A stretch of DNA of 64,000 nucleotides from Prochilodus magdalenae (GCA_024036415.1 JAMWET010006936.1:1136001-1200000); one strand, 5' to 3'. Shown: positions 11,818 through 24,024, counted from the first letter of the stretch. A program made the numbers and translations. The notes: generated by a model from the letters alone, not told the origin.

Positions 11818-12350
11818 CAGGGTTTGGACAATGAAACTGAAACACCTGGTTTTAGACTACAATCATTTATTAGTATGGTGTAGGGCCTCCTTTTGCGGCC
11901 AATACAGCGTCAGTTCGTCTTGGGAATGACATATACTGCGTCCTGCACAGTGGTCAGAGGGAGTTTAAGCCATTCTTCTTGCAGGATAGTGGCCAGGTCA
12001 CTACGTGATGCTGGTGGAGGTTCATCCTTCTTGGTGGTATGCTGACATTACCCTGGATACCGTGGCTCTTGATACATCACAAAGACTTGCTGTCTTGGTC
12101 ACAGATGCGCCAGCAAGACGTGCACCAACAGTTTGTCCTCTTTTGAACTCTGGTATGTCACCCATAATGTTGTGTGCATTGCAGTATTTTGAGCAGAACT
12201 GTGCTCTTACCTGCTAACTGAACCTTCACACTCTGCTCTTACTGGTGCAATGTGCAATTAATGAAGATTGGCCACCAGGCTGGTCCAATTTAGCCATGAG
12301 ACCTCCCACACTAAAATGACAGGTGTTTCCGTTTCATTGTCCAACCCCTG
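11818..12350 (-). mobile_element. Tc1-like transposon, internally deleted copy (533 bp)
   Basis: Ends are CAGGGTTTGGACAATGAAAC and, inverted, GTTTCATTGTCCAACCCCTG, a terminal repeat of about 31 bp (CAGGGGTTGGACAATGAAAC...). Both sides have TA, the Tc1/mariner target. The same left end begins at 63902. The coding strand is minus. The full element would be about 1.3-1.6 kb, so roughly two thirds is missing. Confidence 0.85.
11870..12165 (-). pseudogene. Tc1-like transposase remnant: N-terminal HTH joined to C-terminus
   Basis: On the minus strand an ATG at 12165 opens MGDIPEFKRGQTVGARLAG, then ATVSRVMSAYHQEG, the paired-like helix-turn-helix start of Tc1-type transposases. Near 12020 the frame runs into a deletion. 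The other end of the remnant reads SFPRRTDAVLAAKGGPTPY before a stop at 11872-11870, the usual Tc1 transposase C-terminus. The whole DDE catalytic core is deleted, so the element cannot move itself but keeps its ends. Confidence 0.75.
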
Positions 12351-14444
12351 TATATACAGCATGTATTACAGAGAAAGGGTATTTCATTTCATTTAAAGTG
12401 AGATTGTTATGAAATGTTCTGTGTACAATTTGACCACAAACACCTAACTTTTAGTTTTTACTTGGCTCTATTAAGGGTGCCATTAATTATGAAGCTGACT
12501 GTATGTTACACATGGCCATGATGACAGACTGAATTGCTATTGTTTTGTTGTGCCACTAAGAAATTTGGTTGTCGCAATTAAATCATTGAGCAATGATGGC
12601 AGGGCAAAGTGGCCGATTGACTCAAAGCATAATGACTTGATAAGCAAAGGCGTAATGGTTTGATTGGTCAGTTGGATAAAAGGTTATGTGTTAATGAGTG
12701 ACAGAAATATTTGATAATTGCAGCTCTAGGCCTCGGCTCAAGTTGAAGAGTGAGCTCAAATTGTTCAGTACCTGTTGCTTATGTCTGTACACTTTTCATT
12801 TAACGACATTGGCGAAGCCAACAAGGAATAACAAGTCCTTAAGGTGCCCGTGGCAAAAAAGCACAATCTTGTGATGAAAAGTACAGAAATTCTGTTTAGG
12901 GGTGAGTTTTAGTGGAGGTCAGTCTGTTGCTCCACCCACACTTCCATGCTAACAACCATAAAAACAGTTCATAGGATTGTAAAGGCTGCAAGACTGGAGT
13001 GATCAATGGATGACTAATAGCAGATAGCATCTGGTTTTAATGTCACAGTATCAACAGAAGGCAAACATTCTTTAAAAAAGCAGTAAATGACATGAAACGA
13101 AATGCAAATAAAAATAGGATTTGTCATTTTTTCCCTGACCTGTATTTAAACAAAAGCTGAATAAAGCCAAAATGCTAAATAGTTTATACCTTTATATCCT
13201 CCAAAGACTTGGTTGTTTTTTATGTAGACATTATGAATATAGAATGTTGATTCTAAATTTGATGCATGATCCAAAATATTTGGGACTTTAAGACTAGTAA
13301 AGTAGAGAAATCACCTGCATCACCTGTCATGTCATGCATGGGCATCTGGGAAAGGCCTAATCCATGGGTCCTAGTCCTAAATAGGCACCACCCTACAGAG
13401 CCCAGTTCCAACCACAATTTGCCACACCTGCTCCAGCTAATCATCCTCTTCCCAAGTCCCTACCTAGCTGGGTCAGATAAAGTCGATTTAAGTATGGTTT
13501 GATAAGCCATGGTTCTTCACAGTGGGAGCTGTATCTCAGAGATCTCCAGAGTGGTCCCAAGGTCTGATGCACAGTGGAATTGTGTATTGTGGTCTTATAA
13601 ATCAATTTTTCAGATTATTTATAGAAGTAACTCATCTGCAGAAGCACTATACAGCAAGTATACAGTATACATATACCTTTTGGAGCAATGTACATTGTCA
13701 AAACCTTTTGTCTCCATTTTCAAAGTGCCTGTACCCCTTTACATTGTGTGGTAGTTTCATGAGGAATGGACCAAAGACAATGGCCGAAAAAGACTTGTAA
13801 TAGTGTCTGGTTACATAGAAAGTACTTTTTTCTCCTTCTCCTGAAGTCATTTCAGAGGGTTTTGTTCCATATGTGGTTTTGTTTCAATAGCAGTGACTTC
13901 CTGCCTTCTGGATGACGTCTTTTTCGGGGAAATACATTGCCTTTAAACATGACTACAGCAAGCCACATTTCACATGACCATGTTATCAGAGACCGGAGAT
14001 GATAGACTGGCCATTTTGGAGTCTAGACAGGCCACAAATTAAACCCATATGGCCCATAGACGCCATATAGTTGCACAGCTGATGACTTGTATACTGGAAG
14101 AATGGCAAACAATTCAATTGTTTAGTTGGTGTCTTTAGCCCCAGACTATTTTAGGTGTGGTTAAAAGAGAAGGTGGTGTAACGCAGTGGTGATGTAACAT
14201 GCTGCTGTCTCAACTTTTGTGGAAAGTGTGGCAAGCATCAAATGAATAAACATATATATTAAAAAAAGTGTGTTTTTGTACTGTTTTTAATTTAATACTG
14301 ATTGATCAGAATTTACTGGTTAGTACTTTCTGTTGTATTAGCATTTCACATGCTGTTCTGGAAATGAGGTTTGTATTGCTCAGTGTCTAATAAATACTAC
14401 ATTATACAACCCTTTAGTGTATAATGAGAGGAATGTGTAATTGT
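12351..14444. other. Intergenic stretch between myosin and ppp6c
   Basis: AT-rich DNA without a supported gene. The part at 13345-13560 resembles a common teleost interspersed repeat (words such as CACACCTGCTCCAGCTAATC). Short open frames here overlap one another on both strands and show no domains. Confidence 0.5.
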
Positions 14445-14540
14445 CTACACTACCAGTCAAACGGTTGGAACCACCTACTTATAGATAGATACTTTATTGA
14501 TCCCAGAGGAAAATTCAAAATTATAGAACAGGTTGTCTTC
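14445..14540. mobile_element. Tc1 terminal fragment next to LINE 3'-tail fragment
   Basis: CTACACTACCAGTCAAACGG (14445) is a mutated copy of the common fish Tc1 terminal repeat (consensus like CACTACCAGTCAAAAGTTTG). It is followed by ATAGATAGATACTTTATTGATCCCAGAGG, the inverted 3' tail of a teleost LINE/SINE that also occurs in forward orientation at 29343-29392. Confidence 0.5.
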
Positions 14541-14608
14541 CAAAAGGTAGAATAATAAAGAAGACAAGGGAAAAGAGTGAAGCAGTTCAAATGGTATTAT
14601 ATAAGATA

Positions 14609-15066
14609 GAGTTCAGAAAATGATAATTGTGGATTTTTAATCATGCGGCATATTATGTTAAGGACTTTTATTTTAAAGCACTGCGTATGCTGAGTTTTTA
14701 CTTTTGATGGCAAAAACAAATAAATGTTGCTTAAAGTTAACGTTAGAAATGTGCTAATGTCTATATACATTATATAATATAATAGCACTGGCCCCTGTTC
14801 AGGCAGTGTCTGAGCTCGTGGTGAGTTTTAGGCTCTAAACTTCCTACTAGCTGGAATATTATTCAACGGAACACTAAGCACGGTTGTAAGTCGCTCTGGA
14901 TAAGAGCGTCTGATAAATAACTTAAATATAATATAATATAATATAATATAATATAATATAATATAATATAATATAATATAATATAATATAGTTCAGAAAA
15001 TGTTTTCATTGTGGATTTTATGGTTTTGTTAAGGACTCTTATTTTGAAGCACAGAGTATGCTGAGT
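14609..15066. repeat. Local direct duplication enclosing a repeat tail and (ATAAT)n microsatellite
   Basis: Segments 14609-14699 and 14991-15066 are diverged direct copies: both have GTTCAGAAAATG, TTGTGGATTTT, TTAAGGACT and GTATGCTGAGTT in order. Between them lie the teleost repeat motif TAAGTCGCTCTGGATAAGAG (14888) and a pure ATAAT pentamer run at about 14927-14990. Confidence 0.7.
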
Positions 15067-15307
15067 TCAGGGAGAGCAGCGCGAGCCTACGGCTGACGGT
15101 CGATTTAGTCCTCTGGTCGTGTGTACCTCGTATGTGTTGTATATAATGACTACAGTTTATACAAATTCTGTGTGTCCTCCTTTATTCCGTTACAGCATCT
15201 CTTGCTAAAACTCGGTTAGGACTGTGTTAGGCCGCTCGGTAAAGCTTTATTTAACTGTTAAACAGGATTATTTTATTTTTGCCCATGAAGCTAATTCTGT
15301 CAGAGCG

Positions 15308-15321
15308 CCGCAAGGGGGCAG
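15308..15321 (+). promoter_or_regulatory. CTCF-like site upstream of ppp6c
   Basis: CCGCAAGGGGGCAG fits the CTCF core consensus (CCRSNAGGKGGCRS) on the + strand, about 840 bp before the ppp6c ATG. Function is inferred from the motif only. Confidence 0.5.
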
Positions 15322-16079
15322 TAAAAGACGCACATGTGGCTGCTGCTGACTGTCTACACCATTTTATAAAATCCATTACTGACAGATATGAACCCACAGG
15401 GCACAGTAAAGCAAAAATAGTCCTTAACAGTATCTTATATTTTCATACATAACAACATTCAACATAAAAAGCTCAGTAAACGCTTTTGAAGAAATTCGGA
15501 AATTGGTGACATTGCTCTTTAACTTGTCTGCACAACAAATCCAACTATTTAGGGACCCCGCCCCCTTAAAATAGTGACTGTTTTTAACTGTTTTAACTTT
15601 AAAAGTCTCTTATTATTATTATTGAATAATTATGAATAATAATAATAATGTTTTATTTATATAGCAGCTAAAGTGCTGTATAATTAAGAAGACTAATTCG
15701 ACAAGTTAAATGAATCATTGAAATAATAGAATAGAAAAATAAAGTTATCTAAGAATCAATACATACAACACAAACAATTTAAAACAGGTCAAGTGATGAA
15801 TAACTTGTTTAAAACACAAACGTTTAAGACACAATTTCATATAATAAAATTGTTATAATAATTAAATTATAGTTAATAATTAAATTAATAATTAAAATAT
15901 ACATTTAAATGATCTGTTAATTTGGGTATTAATACATTGAAATACATGTAACCCGCAGAGCATCAGAAGGTAAAAGTATTACACCAGCTTGAGCAGCAGA
16001 TTCATTAGAACAGCAGGTATAGTATGTATAGTACAGTATGTGGTTTGGGCGCTGCTTCAGTGTAGCCGATCTCAGATCA
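15322..16079. other. AT-rich spacer before ppp6c
   Basis: Very AT-rich; contains an A/T trinucleotide stretch near 15610-15650 and a short GC box (CCCCGCCCCC) at about 15557. No gene is seen. Confidence 0.5.
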
Positions 16080-16151
16080 GCTCCTCCGCTGTGTGACGTA
16101 TTTCTCGTTTCCTCTCCGGCCTGCAATGAGCTGTTGTTCTTAAAATGGCGC
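16080..16151 (+). promoter_or_regulatory. ppp6c: ppp6c proximal promoter / 5' UTR
   Basis: TATA-less GC-richer block directly before the ATG. It includes a CRE-like TGACGTAT (about 16095), pyrimidine runs (TTTCCTCTCC), and AAAATGGCGCC, which overlaps the start codon and fits the YY1 consensus often found at housekeeping starts. The transcription start is inferred, not seen. Confidence 0.5.
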
Positions 16152-19100
16152 CGTTAGACCTGGACAAGTATGTTGAAATTGCGAGACAGTGTAAATATCT
16201 TCCAGAGAATGATTTAAAGGTGAGTATGCTCATACTGTTATGTGTTTAACAGAACCGTACAGTCTTCCGCGTTCCCGCCTCTGTTGTAGACGAAGACCAC
16301 TAGTGCTAACACGCTAGCAATGGTTAGCTAGGCTAACGTTCGGATAGTAAACGAATTCAAGTTAGCTTAGCAAGCTAACCGCACTGCGAAGCCCTATTTA
16401 GTCACATTGGTATTGGTTTATATCTGCTTCACAGTACTTGCGGAGTATCGTTATTATTTTATGTAGGTAGACTCAAAAAGGAAATCGGCTACGTTCACCG
16501 CGGCACTGCAGGAGAAACAGTGTCAGCTAGCCGTACCAGCTAGTTTTGCTTTCCCTGTATACTGGCTGGTTAACGCGTGATCTGTTCATCTTCTGATTAA
16601 AAAACAGCGTCTTAAGTAGGAAAGGTTGATAACGTCAGTTTGATTGTATCTCTAGTAAGCTAGCTCACTTGTGGTCCGGATTGCGCTGTCTGGTGCAGAA
16701 ACTGCAGTCTAATGCACTAACAAAATTACTGACGCACCTTCCAGTCACCTTCCTCGTCTCAGAGTGAGCATACAAACAGCAGCAGCCTCGCCATGAAACC
16801 GCAGCTGTGTTTTTCTGCTGATAATCTCTCTAAACGCCGGTTAGGAAGCTGGGGATGGACCTTGTATGGAGATTCGGACCGTTTAATTTGTAGTGTATTA
16901 GCGCCAGCACCCTTGTGTACAGTTTGCAGTGGCAACACTTGTTTGTGGCTCCATATCAGGGAGGCTGCTGCATAGTGCATTTGGCGATCCAGTGATTTCC
17001 CGACGGTGTGTATGTCAACTGACTGATTTAACCCTCCCTAAATTGACCAACAGGTCAGTCCCCTTAGGATCCCAGCCATTTAAACCTCAATAAATTAAAT
17101 TAGAGTTAGAATAGTTACCCCCCATCCGCCACCCCACCCCAAGCTCCCCCTCAGCCCCAATACATCCAGAATACCTATTACATAACAGTCCCACTCAGTC
17201 TAAACAGTCTAAACTAAGTGCCTGTAGTGAACAGAGTCCCAGTCAGGAAAAGTGCTATTGGATGCATGCTCTAGTCTTCTCTTTAGGACCTGTCAGCCAC
17301 AGCAGCTCGATGGGATTTCTTGTTCGGCAGGCGGTGGGACACCCCTCCATCATTGCTCAGAGTGGAGAGACTAGGCGCTGTGTCCTTCTCATTGCAGCAG
17401 CTATTAACCCTTGTTTCCTTGTTTTTCCTTAAAGAGATTGTGTGACTACGTGTGTGACCTGCTACTAGAGGAATCAAATGTACAGCCAGTATCCACTCCA
17501 GTCACTGTTTGCGGGGACATCCATGGACAGGTGCTTACGATACACCGTAGCAGTATTTTGTAATATGTAATTGTGATTTCAGGTTGCTAATGCTGAATTG
17601 TGTTTTCTCTGGCTTTCCATAGTTCTATGACCTATGTGAACTCTTCAGAACTGGTGGACAAGTACCAGACACAAACTACATTTTTATGGTACGGTCACCT
17701 GGAAAACTATACTTGTCTTTCATTTGTTATTTTGAGGTCAAAAATAAAAGTGAAATTTGCATTAGATTGAGGGACTAACACTTAGTTAATATGCTGATTT
17801 GTTGTGTATACAACTCCACGCAAAGGCATCTGGCCCTGACCCCATACTGAGAGTCCCTACTTCCGTATGTGTAGCTTAATACATATAGCCCATATCAGTC
17901 TAACTTTATCATCATGTATTGTTCCTGGTAGCCCTTATCTTCCTTCTCAATAGCATTGCAATCCCACACTTCCTTCTGGGTGCAACTATTTTTTTATTTT
18001 AAAAACCCAAAACTAACTTTTGCTTATAAACTGTTCATTAAAAATTAATAGAGCATCATCTTCTACACACCCAATATGTATTTTCCTCTTTATGGAATAA
18101 TTTTATTCTCTCCACAGGGTGATTTTGTGGACAGAGGATATTACAGCTTAGAAACATTCACATACTTGCTAGCACTTAAAGCTAAGTGGCCAGACCGCAT
18201 CACACTGTTGCGTGGAAATCACGAGAGCAGGCAGATAACACAAGTGTATGGCTTTTATGGTGAGTATAATTTTAAATAAATAAATAAATAAAAAACCCTA
18301 ATTTTAATTAGACTTAAGATTAAAATTTCTTTTCTTTCTGTAGATGAGTGCCAAACTAAGTATGGAAATGCCAATGCTTGGAGATACTGCACTAAAGTGT
18401 TTGACATGCTGACTGTCGCTGCCGTAAGTCCAATTATGCATCATCTGAATCTCTATTGTGTAATACCGATATTGCAGTTACAGTTGGTTTTTTTTTTTGT
18501 TTTTTTTTTATTTAATTTTTTATAGGGCTTTTTGAGAAGACAAGAAGGTTATTGTTCAGTGATGTTGATGAGTTTTGTGCATACCTGTGTACCTGTGTAA
18601 ATTCATTTACTCTGTTGGAGGTCGTAGCTTAAGAATCCTAAACACATTCGCTTTAGCACAGTGTTGGGTGGAGTTGCAGAACATCGTTAGAATGATACTG
18701 GCTTTTGCCTCTGACAAATAGCTGAATGTTTTGTGTGCTGTGAGAATCTTCAACAACCATCCTGAACAGCCCTGAGTACACCTGCTCCAGTTATTTATTA
18801 GATCACCCTCTATCAACTACAGTGTGTTTTGCACAGTATTCTCTGTCCATATTGCTACTTCATTTTAAGATGGAGAGATGGATGTTGTTACACTGTTATA
18901 TGTGGCTTAGGTGCATCACGCAACACTTGCTTAAGTGGTTTAAGTGGACGGATTGAAACTTTCTTTAAATCGTAGTGGAAAATACCCTTTAAGAAAAAAA
19001 ATTCACTAAAATGTTTTCAAAAATGTACCTTTTGATTTGGACAGGAAAATCAGCAGTTTGTAGACTGTACTGTGATTGGTACTCTGATATACTCCTTATG

Positions 19101-22100
19101 TAGCCACATAATTGCAATCCGCTAATAGTTTAGAAAAGCTGATTGTGTGTATTGTTAATCAGCATATCAAAATACTAATTGTTACTCACAGTGTTGATTA
19201 TTTTAATTATTATGTAATAGTAATATTAACAACAATAATATAATAGATAGAATTGATTATATTAATAGTAATAATAAAGTACTAAAGAGAGGTTTTAATA
19301 ATATTCATAACACCTGTCTCAAATCCAAGGACACTTTGCAATAGTACAATAAATACATAATCAATAATAAACAGAACAACCCACAACACAAAACAACTGC
19401 AAACCGATAAACACCCCAAAGCAAAGAGTTGTATGTGATACGGATGGCCTAATATACTAGTCATATTTCACGTGATTGAATTTCTCAGTACAGTGCTGTA
19501 AAAGGGCAGTTGTTCTGATCCAGCTAAGTAGTCATATAGCCTACAGCGCCTATATACCTTTAGAGCGATGTACTGTGCTGGAACTGCAGTCAGTCATTAG
19601 GCAATAGGGTGTAGGGTAAAAGCAGTTTAAAGAGAAAACATTAGAAACTATAAATGTGCGCTTAAGATATTTCGCATTTAAAAATAATAATAAATAAATA
19701 AATATGGACACGCAGACAGTCTCACTTGCAGAATTTTCAGGTACAGCCAGTCCTGACCTCCCTGGGACCCTAAGCAAAACCCTACTAGGGTCACACCTGA
19801 TGCCTTAGTGCTCCCATTACAATCCTCCTTGTTTTAAAACAGTGTGTGCCATGTGTCGCTCTAAAAATGAGTACATCTGTACAGAAAGTGAGGTATAAAC
19901 AAGCCAATACTTATTACTGAGATGTGCATCTATATTTCCCAGCTAATCAACATTTTGAGTTTGATATTTAATCATTCGTTGTCAGCCCTCTTCCCATTAG
20001 TTAATAGTTGTAAACCTTGGCTGAAAGACTAGTTCAGTGGTTCCCAACCCTGGTTTCGAAGTACCACTACCCTGCATGTTTTAGAGTTGCCCCTTTTCCC
20101 AAAACACCTGCTGCACCTAATGAGCTAATTAATAAGCTCCTCCTGAGGTCAGTGAGGTGTGTTACAGCAGGACTGCATTTTAATGTGTAGGGCAGTTTGT
20201 ATATCGTAGTATTGTGTGTGTGTGAGAGCTGCATTTTGTGGTTGGACCTTTTTTCCTCTTTCAGTGAATAATACAGAACATACTTGAGAGCTAATAGTTA
20301 CCTGATGTGGAGAAGCTTCAGTGTGCTAAACGTTACAGACCAGTATAAGAGGTGTTTGGCAGCTAAAACCGATCTAAGATTTGTACATTTGAACATGTAC
20401 AACACTGTATCATATTTTCATATGTAGCTCCACTCGGATATGGCCATTTAGCTTACTGTGAGATGCAAGTATCAACAGGTTTATCATTCTGTGTTGCACA
20501 CAAAGTGAAAAGGCCACAGCTAATGCACATTTTCTTACTCAAATAACCGAGGAACTGGACAGATTCACTGTCAGCCTCCAAAGTAAGATGCAGTTCTGTG
20601 TCTGGAGCTCTTGTCATACTTCTTTATATAACTGTTGCCTTTGCTAAAAATTGCAGCTATGCAAGACTACATCAGCGTCACCAGCTGCTCTGTATTTCCT
20701 CTTGCTGATATGCTGCCAGGCCCATACTTCAGCCTCCTCTAGGCCCCGCTTGATGTGTGTTTTTAGCCTTGATTTTCATTTTCAGCATGCAAAATGCCCT
20801 GAGAGTTACTGTTTTGGCTCGTTCCTTTTTTGGCTCCAAAAAGAATGACTCTTGGGTTGGCAGAGCGATGATGTCCTTCGGGGTTTTGGTTGGTTCTGCT
20901 GTCCAAAAATGAGACTTTTCTGAATCAGACTTCCTCCTGTGGCTATCATCAGAACATTTATTTTTAAAGATAAGTGGGCTGATTCACCATTTGAATGGCT
21001 GTTGTTGGCCATCACTAAGCTCAACAGGCTTTTCTTTTTCTGTGGTTGCTTTGTAATTACCTGTGGACCAATCTGCTCACAGCTGTCCTTTTAAGGAACA
21101 ACCTTTTTCCAAGCTGAATTGCGGTGTATGTATTCTGTACCTGCTGTAATTTCCAAATAGTCATCTGATGTGGGTGAAGACGCATACAAATGAAAGCTGA
21201 GAGTTTGTGTTTGGGTTGTGTCATGCAAACAGAATACCACATTGTAATTAGACCACATTGTGATCATCTTGCAATATATTAACACTTTGTTGAACCTGAT
21301 GAAGTTTTGACTGCATATATTGACTGAAATTATTTACCGATCATTTTATTAATTATTAACAAACAGTCACTGTGTATCTGTAAGTTGGTGGGAACATTCA
21401 TAGAGGGCTCATTTCCATGTTGCCATCTTATGTTAATTACTGTGATTTGAAGTACAGTAATGAGTTCATTGGATATTTTATGAATTCTTCTGAAGTGTGT
21501 CTAACTGTTTGTCTGTCTGTGTGTTTACTCATGTGCTGCTTTATCCACAGTTGATAGATGAACAAATCCTTTGCGTGCATGGTGGCCTTTCACCTGACAT
21601 CAAAACCCTGGACCAGATTCGCACCATTGAACGTAACCAGGAAATCCCTCACAAGGGCGCATTCTGTGACCTTGTGTGGTCTGATCCAGAGGATGTTGAC
21701 ACCTGGGCCATCAGCCCGAGGGGTGCCGGCTGGCTGTTTGGTGCCAAGGTCACCAATGAGGTAACATTTATTCAGATGATTATCAGTAAAGTGAAATTAT
21801 TGTTCCTGTTTTTAATGGGATATTCAGGATGATTTCAGGATGATTCGAGTAGTGTTTCCAACTGCTGATCCTGCAGTCATACTGCACCAAACAGTTCTAA
21901 AACATGGAGAGATGAAAATGACCTGCCATTACTTAATTGTGTTAACTATCGAAACACAATGCAATCTGTTTGCTTTACATTTGTATAATAATAATAATAT
22001 TAATAATAATTAATAATAATGATTGGTTATATACTGCCTTTCACAAATTCAGCATGGTGTTACAGTAGCCCATACCCATCTCCTCATTAGTCTCAGCACC

Positions 22101-22700
22101 TCTTTAGCTGTACCTACATGTGCTGTTAGTGTCCAGTACCAGGTATTAAGTAACTAATACAGAAGTGGTAAATGGTCAGATCAGAGTGCGAGATGCGTGA
22201 AGTTGTAGACTGGCTTCAGGAGCTAGTGGGTCAGGTTCGCAGCAGCGTGTGGATCAGCCAATTGGTAAAAGCCTAAAGGAGCCGAATGCCAAGGTAGCTT
22301 GTGCAGAGCAAGATCTCTAAAAGGACCATGTAATACAAAACGTTGTTAGAACACACTTGTTCTCTTGGGAACTGAAGTATTACTTAACTGCTGGTCCTGT
22401 TTGTTTGTATGTGTGCATCCGTAATTGTTCTTGTTTTTCCTTTCTTGGAAGTTTGTCCACATCAACAACCTTAGGCTGATTTGCCGTGCACATCAGCTGG
22501 TTCATGAGGGCTACAAGTTCATGTTTGACGAGAAGCTGGTGACTGTGTGGTCAGCCCCTAACTACTGTTACCGCTGTGGCAACATCGCTTCCATCATGGT
22601 CTTCAAGGATGCGAACACGCGGGAGCCCAAGCTGTTCCGGGCTGTGCCAGATTCGGAGAGGGTCATACCCCCAAGAACGACAACACCCTACTTCCTCTGA
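16145..22700 (+). CDS. ppp6c: Serine/threonine protein phosphatase 6 catalytic subunit (complete, 7 exons)
   Basis: Catalytic subunit of PP6, which works with SAPS (PP6R1-3) and ankyrin-repeat subunits; known substrates include the Aurora A T-loop. Exons: 16145-16219, 17435-17530, 17623-17688, 18118-18259, 18344-18423, 21551-21760, 22452-22700. Total 918 nt, 305 residues plus TGA, the same length as human PPP6C and nearly identical to it by recall (differences such as NNLRLI and KDANTRE). Dinuclear metal-site motifs of PPP phosphatases are intact: GDIHG at residues 52-56, GDFVDRG at 80-86, RGNHE at 111-115. The protein ends TTPYFL, keeping the C-terminal YFL that is methylated in PP2A-type enzymes. 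The start is fixed by [15 protein letters not shown], with A at -3 and G at +4. All introns are GT-AG. Intron 5 (3.1 kb) is the only long one. No sign of damage. Confidence 0.98.
17860..17995 (+). mobile_element. Tc1-like family A tail fragment in ppp6c intron 3
   Basis: CTACTTCCGTATGTG, CCCATATCAGTCTAACTTTATCATCATG and CACACTTCCTTCTGGGTGCAAC are the 3' non-coding tail shared with copies at 8100, 31590, 34950 and 47020. No transposase sequence remains. Confidence 0.6.
18424..21550 (+). other. ppp6c intron 5; no additional gene
   Basis: A long intron between codon groups TVAA and LIDEQ. It holds a poly-T region (18488-18530), AT-rich trinucleotide runs near 19200-19280, and a TIR-element remnant at 20036-20200. 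No exon-like conserved peptide was recognised on either strand. Confidence 0.6.
20036..20200. mobile_element. CCTGGTCCTGG-type TIR element remnant
   Basis: GTGGTTCCCAACCCTGG, ACCACTACCCTGCATG, CACCTGCTGCACCTAATGAG and TAATAAGCTCCTC follow the order of a common teleost non-autonomous repeat. The right end is degraded. Confidence 0.45.
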
Positions 22701-23510
22701 GTCTGCAGTCTTCACACCCCACAGTGTCCACCCTCCCTTCTTTCTCATCTTGGCCAACCTCTCTACTCCTGTTTTTTTTTTCTCTTTTTCTTTTCTTTTC
22801 TTTCTTGTGTTTTTTTTATATATATGATATGCAACCCCTCTCTCCACACTGCCCCACTTCAGGATTAGATTATGATAAATTAAATGGTATGTTCCCTGTA
22901 GAAGGATTAAGCCTAGTTCTAATTAGAAATACTAAAATTCAGATGGTAAATCAAAGGTGTATGTAGTCCAGGACTGGGCTTAATCCTCAACCAGATAACC
23001 AAACCTAAGAGCAGGCCATTCTCATGATGAGCGTAACCTTGTCATGTACAAATTATAGTAGAATCTACAGTAGAGCTTCTTTCTCTTGGTGCTGTTTTCT
23101 TACTTCCGCCTACATGGGATTAAGTCATATGTGGTACAGCTCCTACCCCCCCACCCCCACATGTAGACCAATTAATGGGGTTACTTTCAGGCCTGAAGTT
23201 GATGCTTGTGTGAAGACATCGCAATGGATGAAACAGCGATGCAAGTATGTTGCTCTACTCGTCTGCATAAACCTGGCCCTGTTATTAGTACTGAAGTGAT
23301 GTGGTAAAATGAACGATGAAAAACTGATGAGATGGGGGTGAGGGTGGACCAGCCAACGAGACAGAGGAGGCTGTGATTATTTTGTACATTTAAATAATTG
23401 TATTGATTATTTCATTTTTTTTTTCTCAGATTTGTTGTATTTTATTATTGTAGAAATGCAATCCACATACCAATTAAATATTGAAAAATAAACCCCTTTA
23501 TTATTAATTT
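22701..23510 (+). other. ppp6c: ppp6c 3' UTR
   Basis: Follows the TGA at 22698-22700. It contains a pyrimidine-rich tract at 22765-22820 and ends with an AATAAA poly(A) signal at 23487-23492, followed by a T-rich and TG-rich stretch. UTR length of about 0.8 kb is inferred from this signal. Confidence 0.6.
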
Positions 23511-23673
23511 AAATGTTATTTTAATGTGTGCGTGTGTGGTAGTGGTATATTTGGGAGGACAATATAAAAGTTTTGACATTTTACAGGAAATTAGTCTCAG
23601 ATGTTTAGGAGTAGGTGTAGTGTTCATTCGGTGCAGTAATACAAAGATCAATAGAACTCTGGATGACCAAATA

Positions 23674-23674
<1 letters not shown>

Positions 23675-23770
<96 letters not shown>

Positions 23771-23782
23771 CGCGCGTGTGCT
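23675..23782. repeat. (TG)n then (CG)n microsatellite
   Basis: An uninterrupted alternating TG run of about 86 bp passes into GCGCGCGCGCGCGCG and back to TGTG. Alternating purine-pyrimidine DNA of this type can adopt Z-DNA. It lies about 165 bp past the inferred ppp6c poly(A) site. Confidence 0.95.
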
Positions 23783-24010
23783 CTTACATTCAGATTTTAG
23801 GGATCAAATGTTATTAAATTGGTGCAGGTGTGGTGGTGTGGGTGGTGCACAGCTTTCACATGGTTCCTTTGTTGTGATGGGGTGGTTCACCTTAGGGGCT
23901 GTTTTAGGTTCCACATTTGCCATTAAACTGTTTATTCTCATGAACGCGCGAAAGGAGGAAATCCGGCGGGATCGCGCACAGACCGCTGTGTATTGTATTC
24001 TCCAGAGCCG

Positions 24011-24024
24011 CCACGAGATGGCGC
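24011..24024 (+). promoter_or_regulatory. CTCF-like site downstream of ppp6c
   Basis: CCACGAGATGGCGC matches the CTCF core consensus on the + strand, in a short GC-rich patch (23940-24070) 1.3 kb past the ppp6c stop. Together with 15308 it brackets ppp6c. Motif only. Confidence 0.5.
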
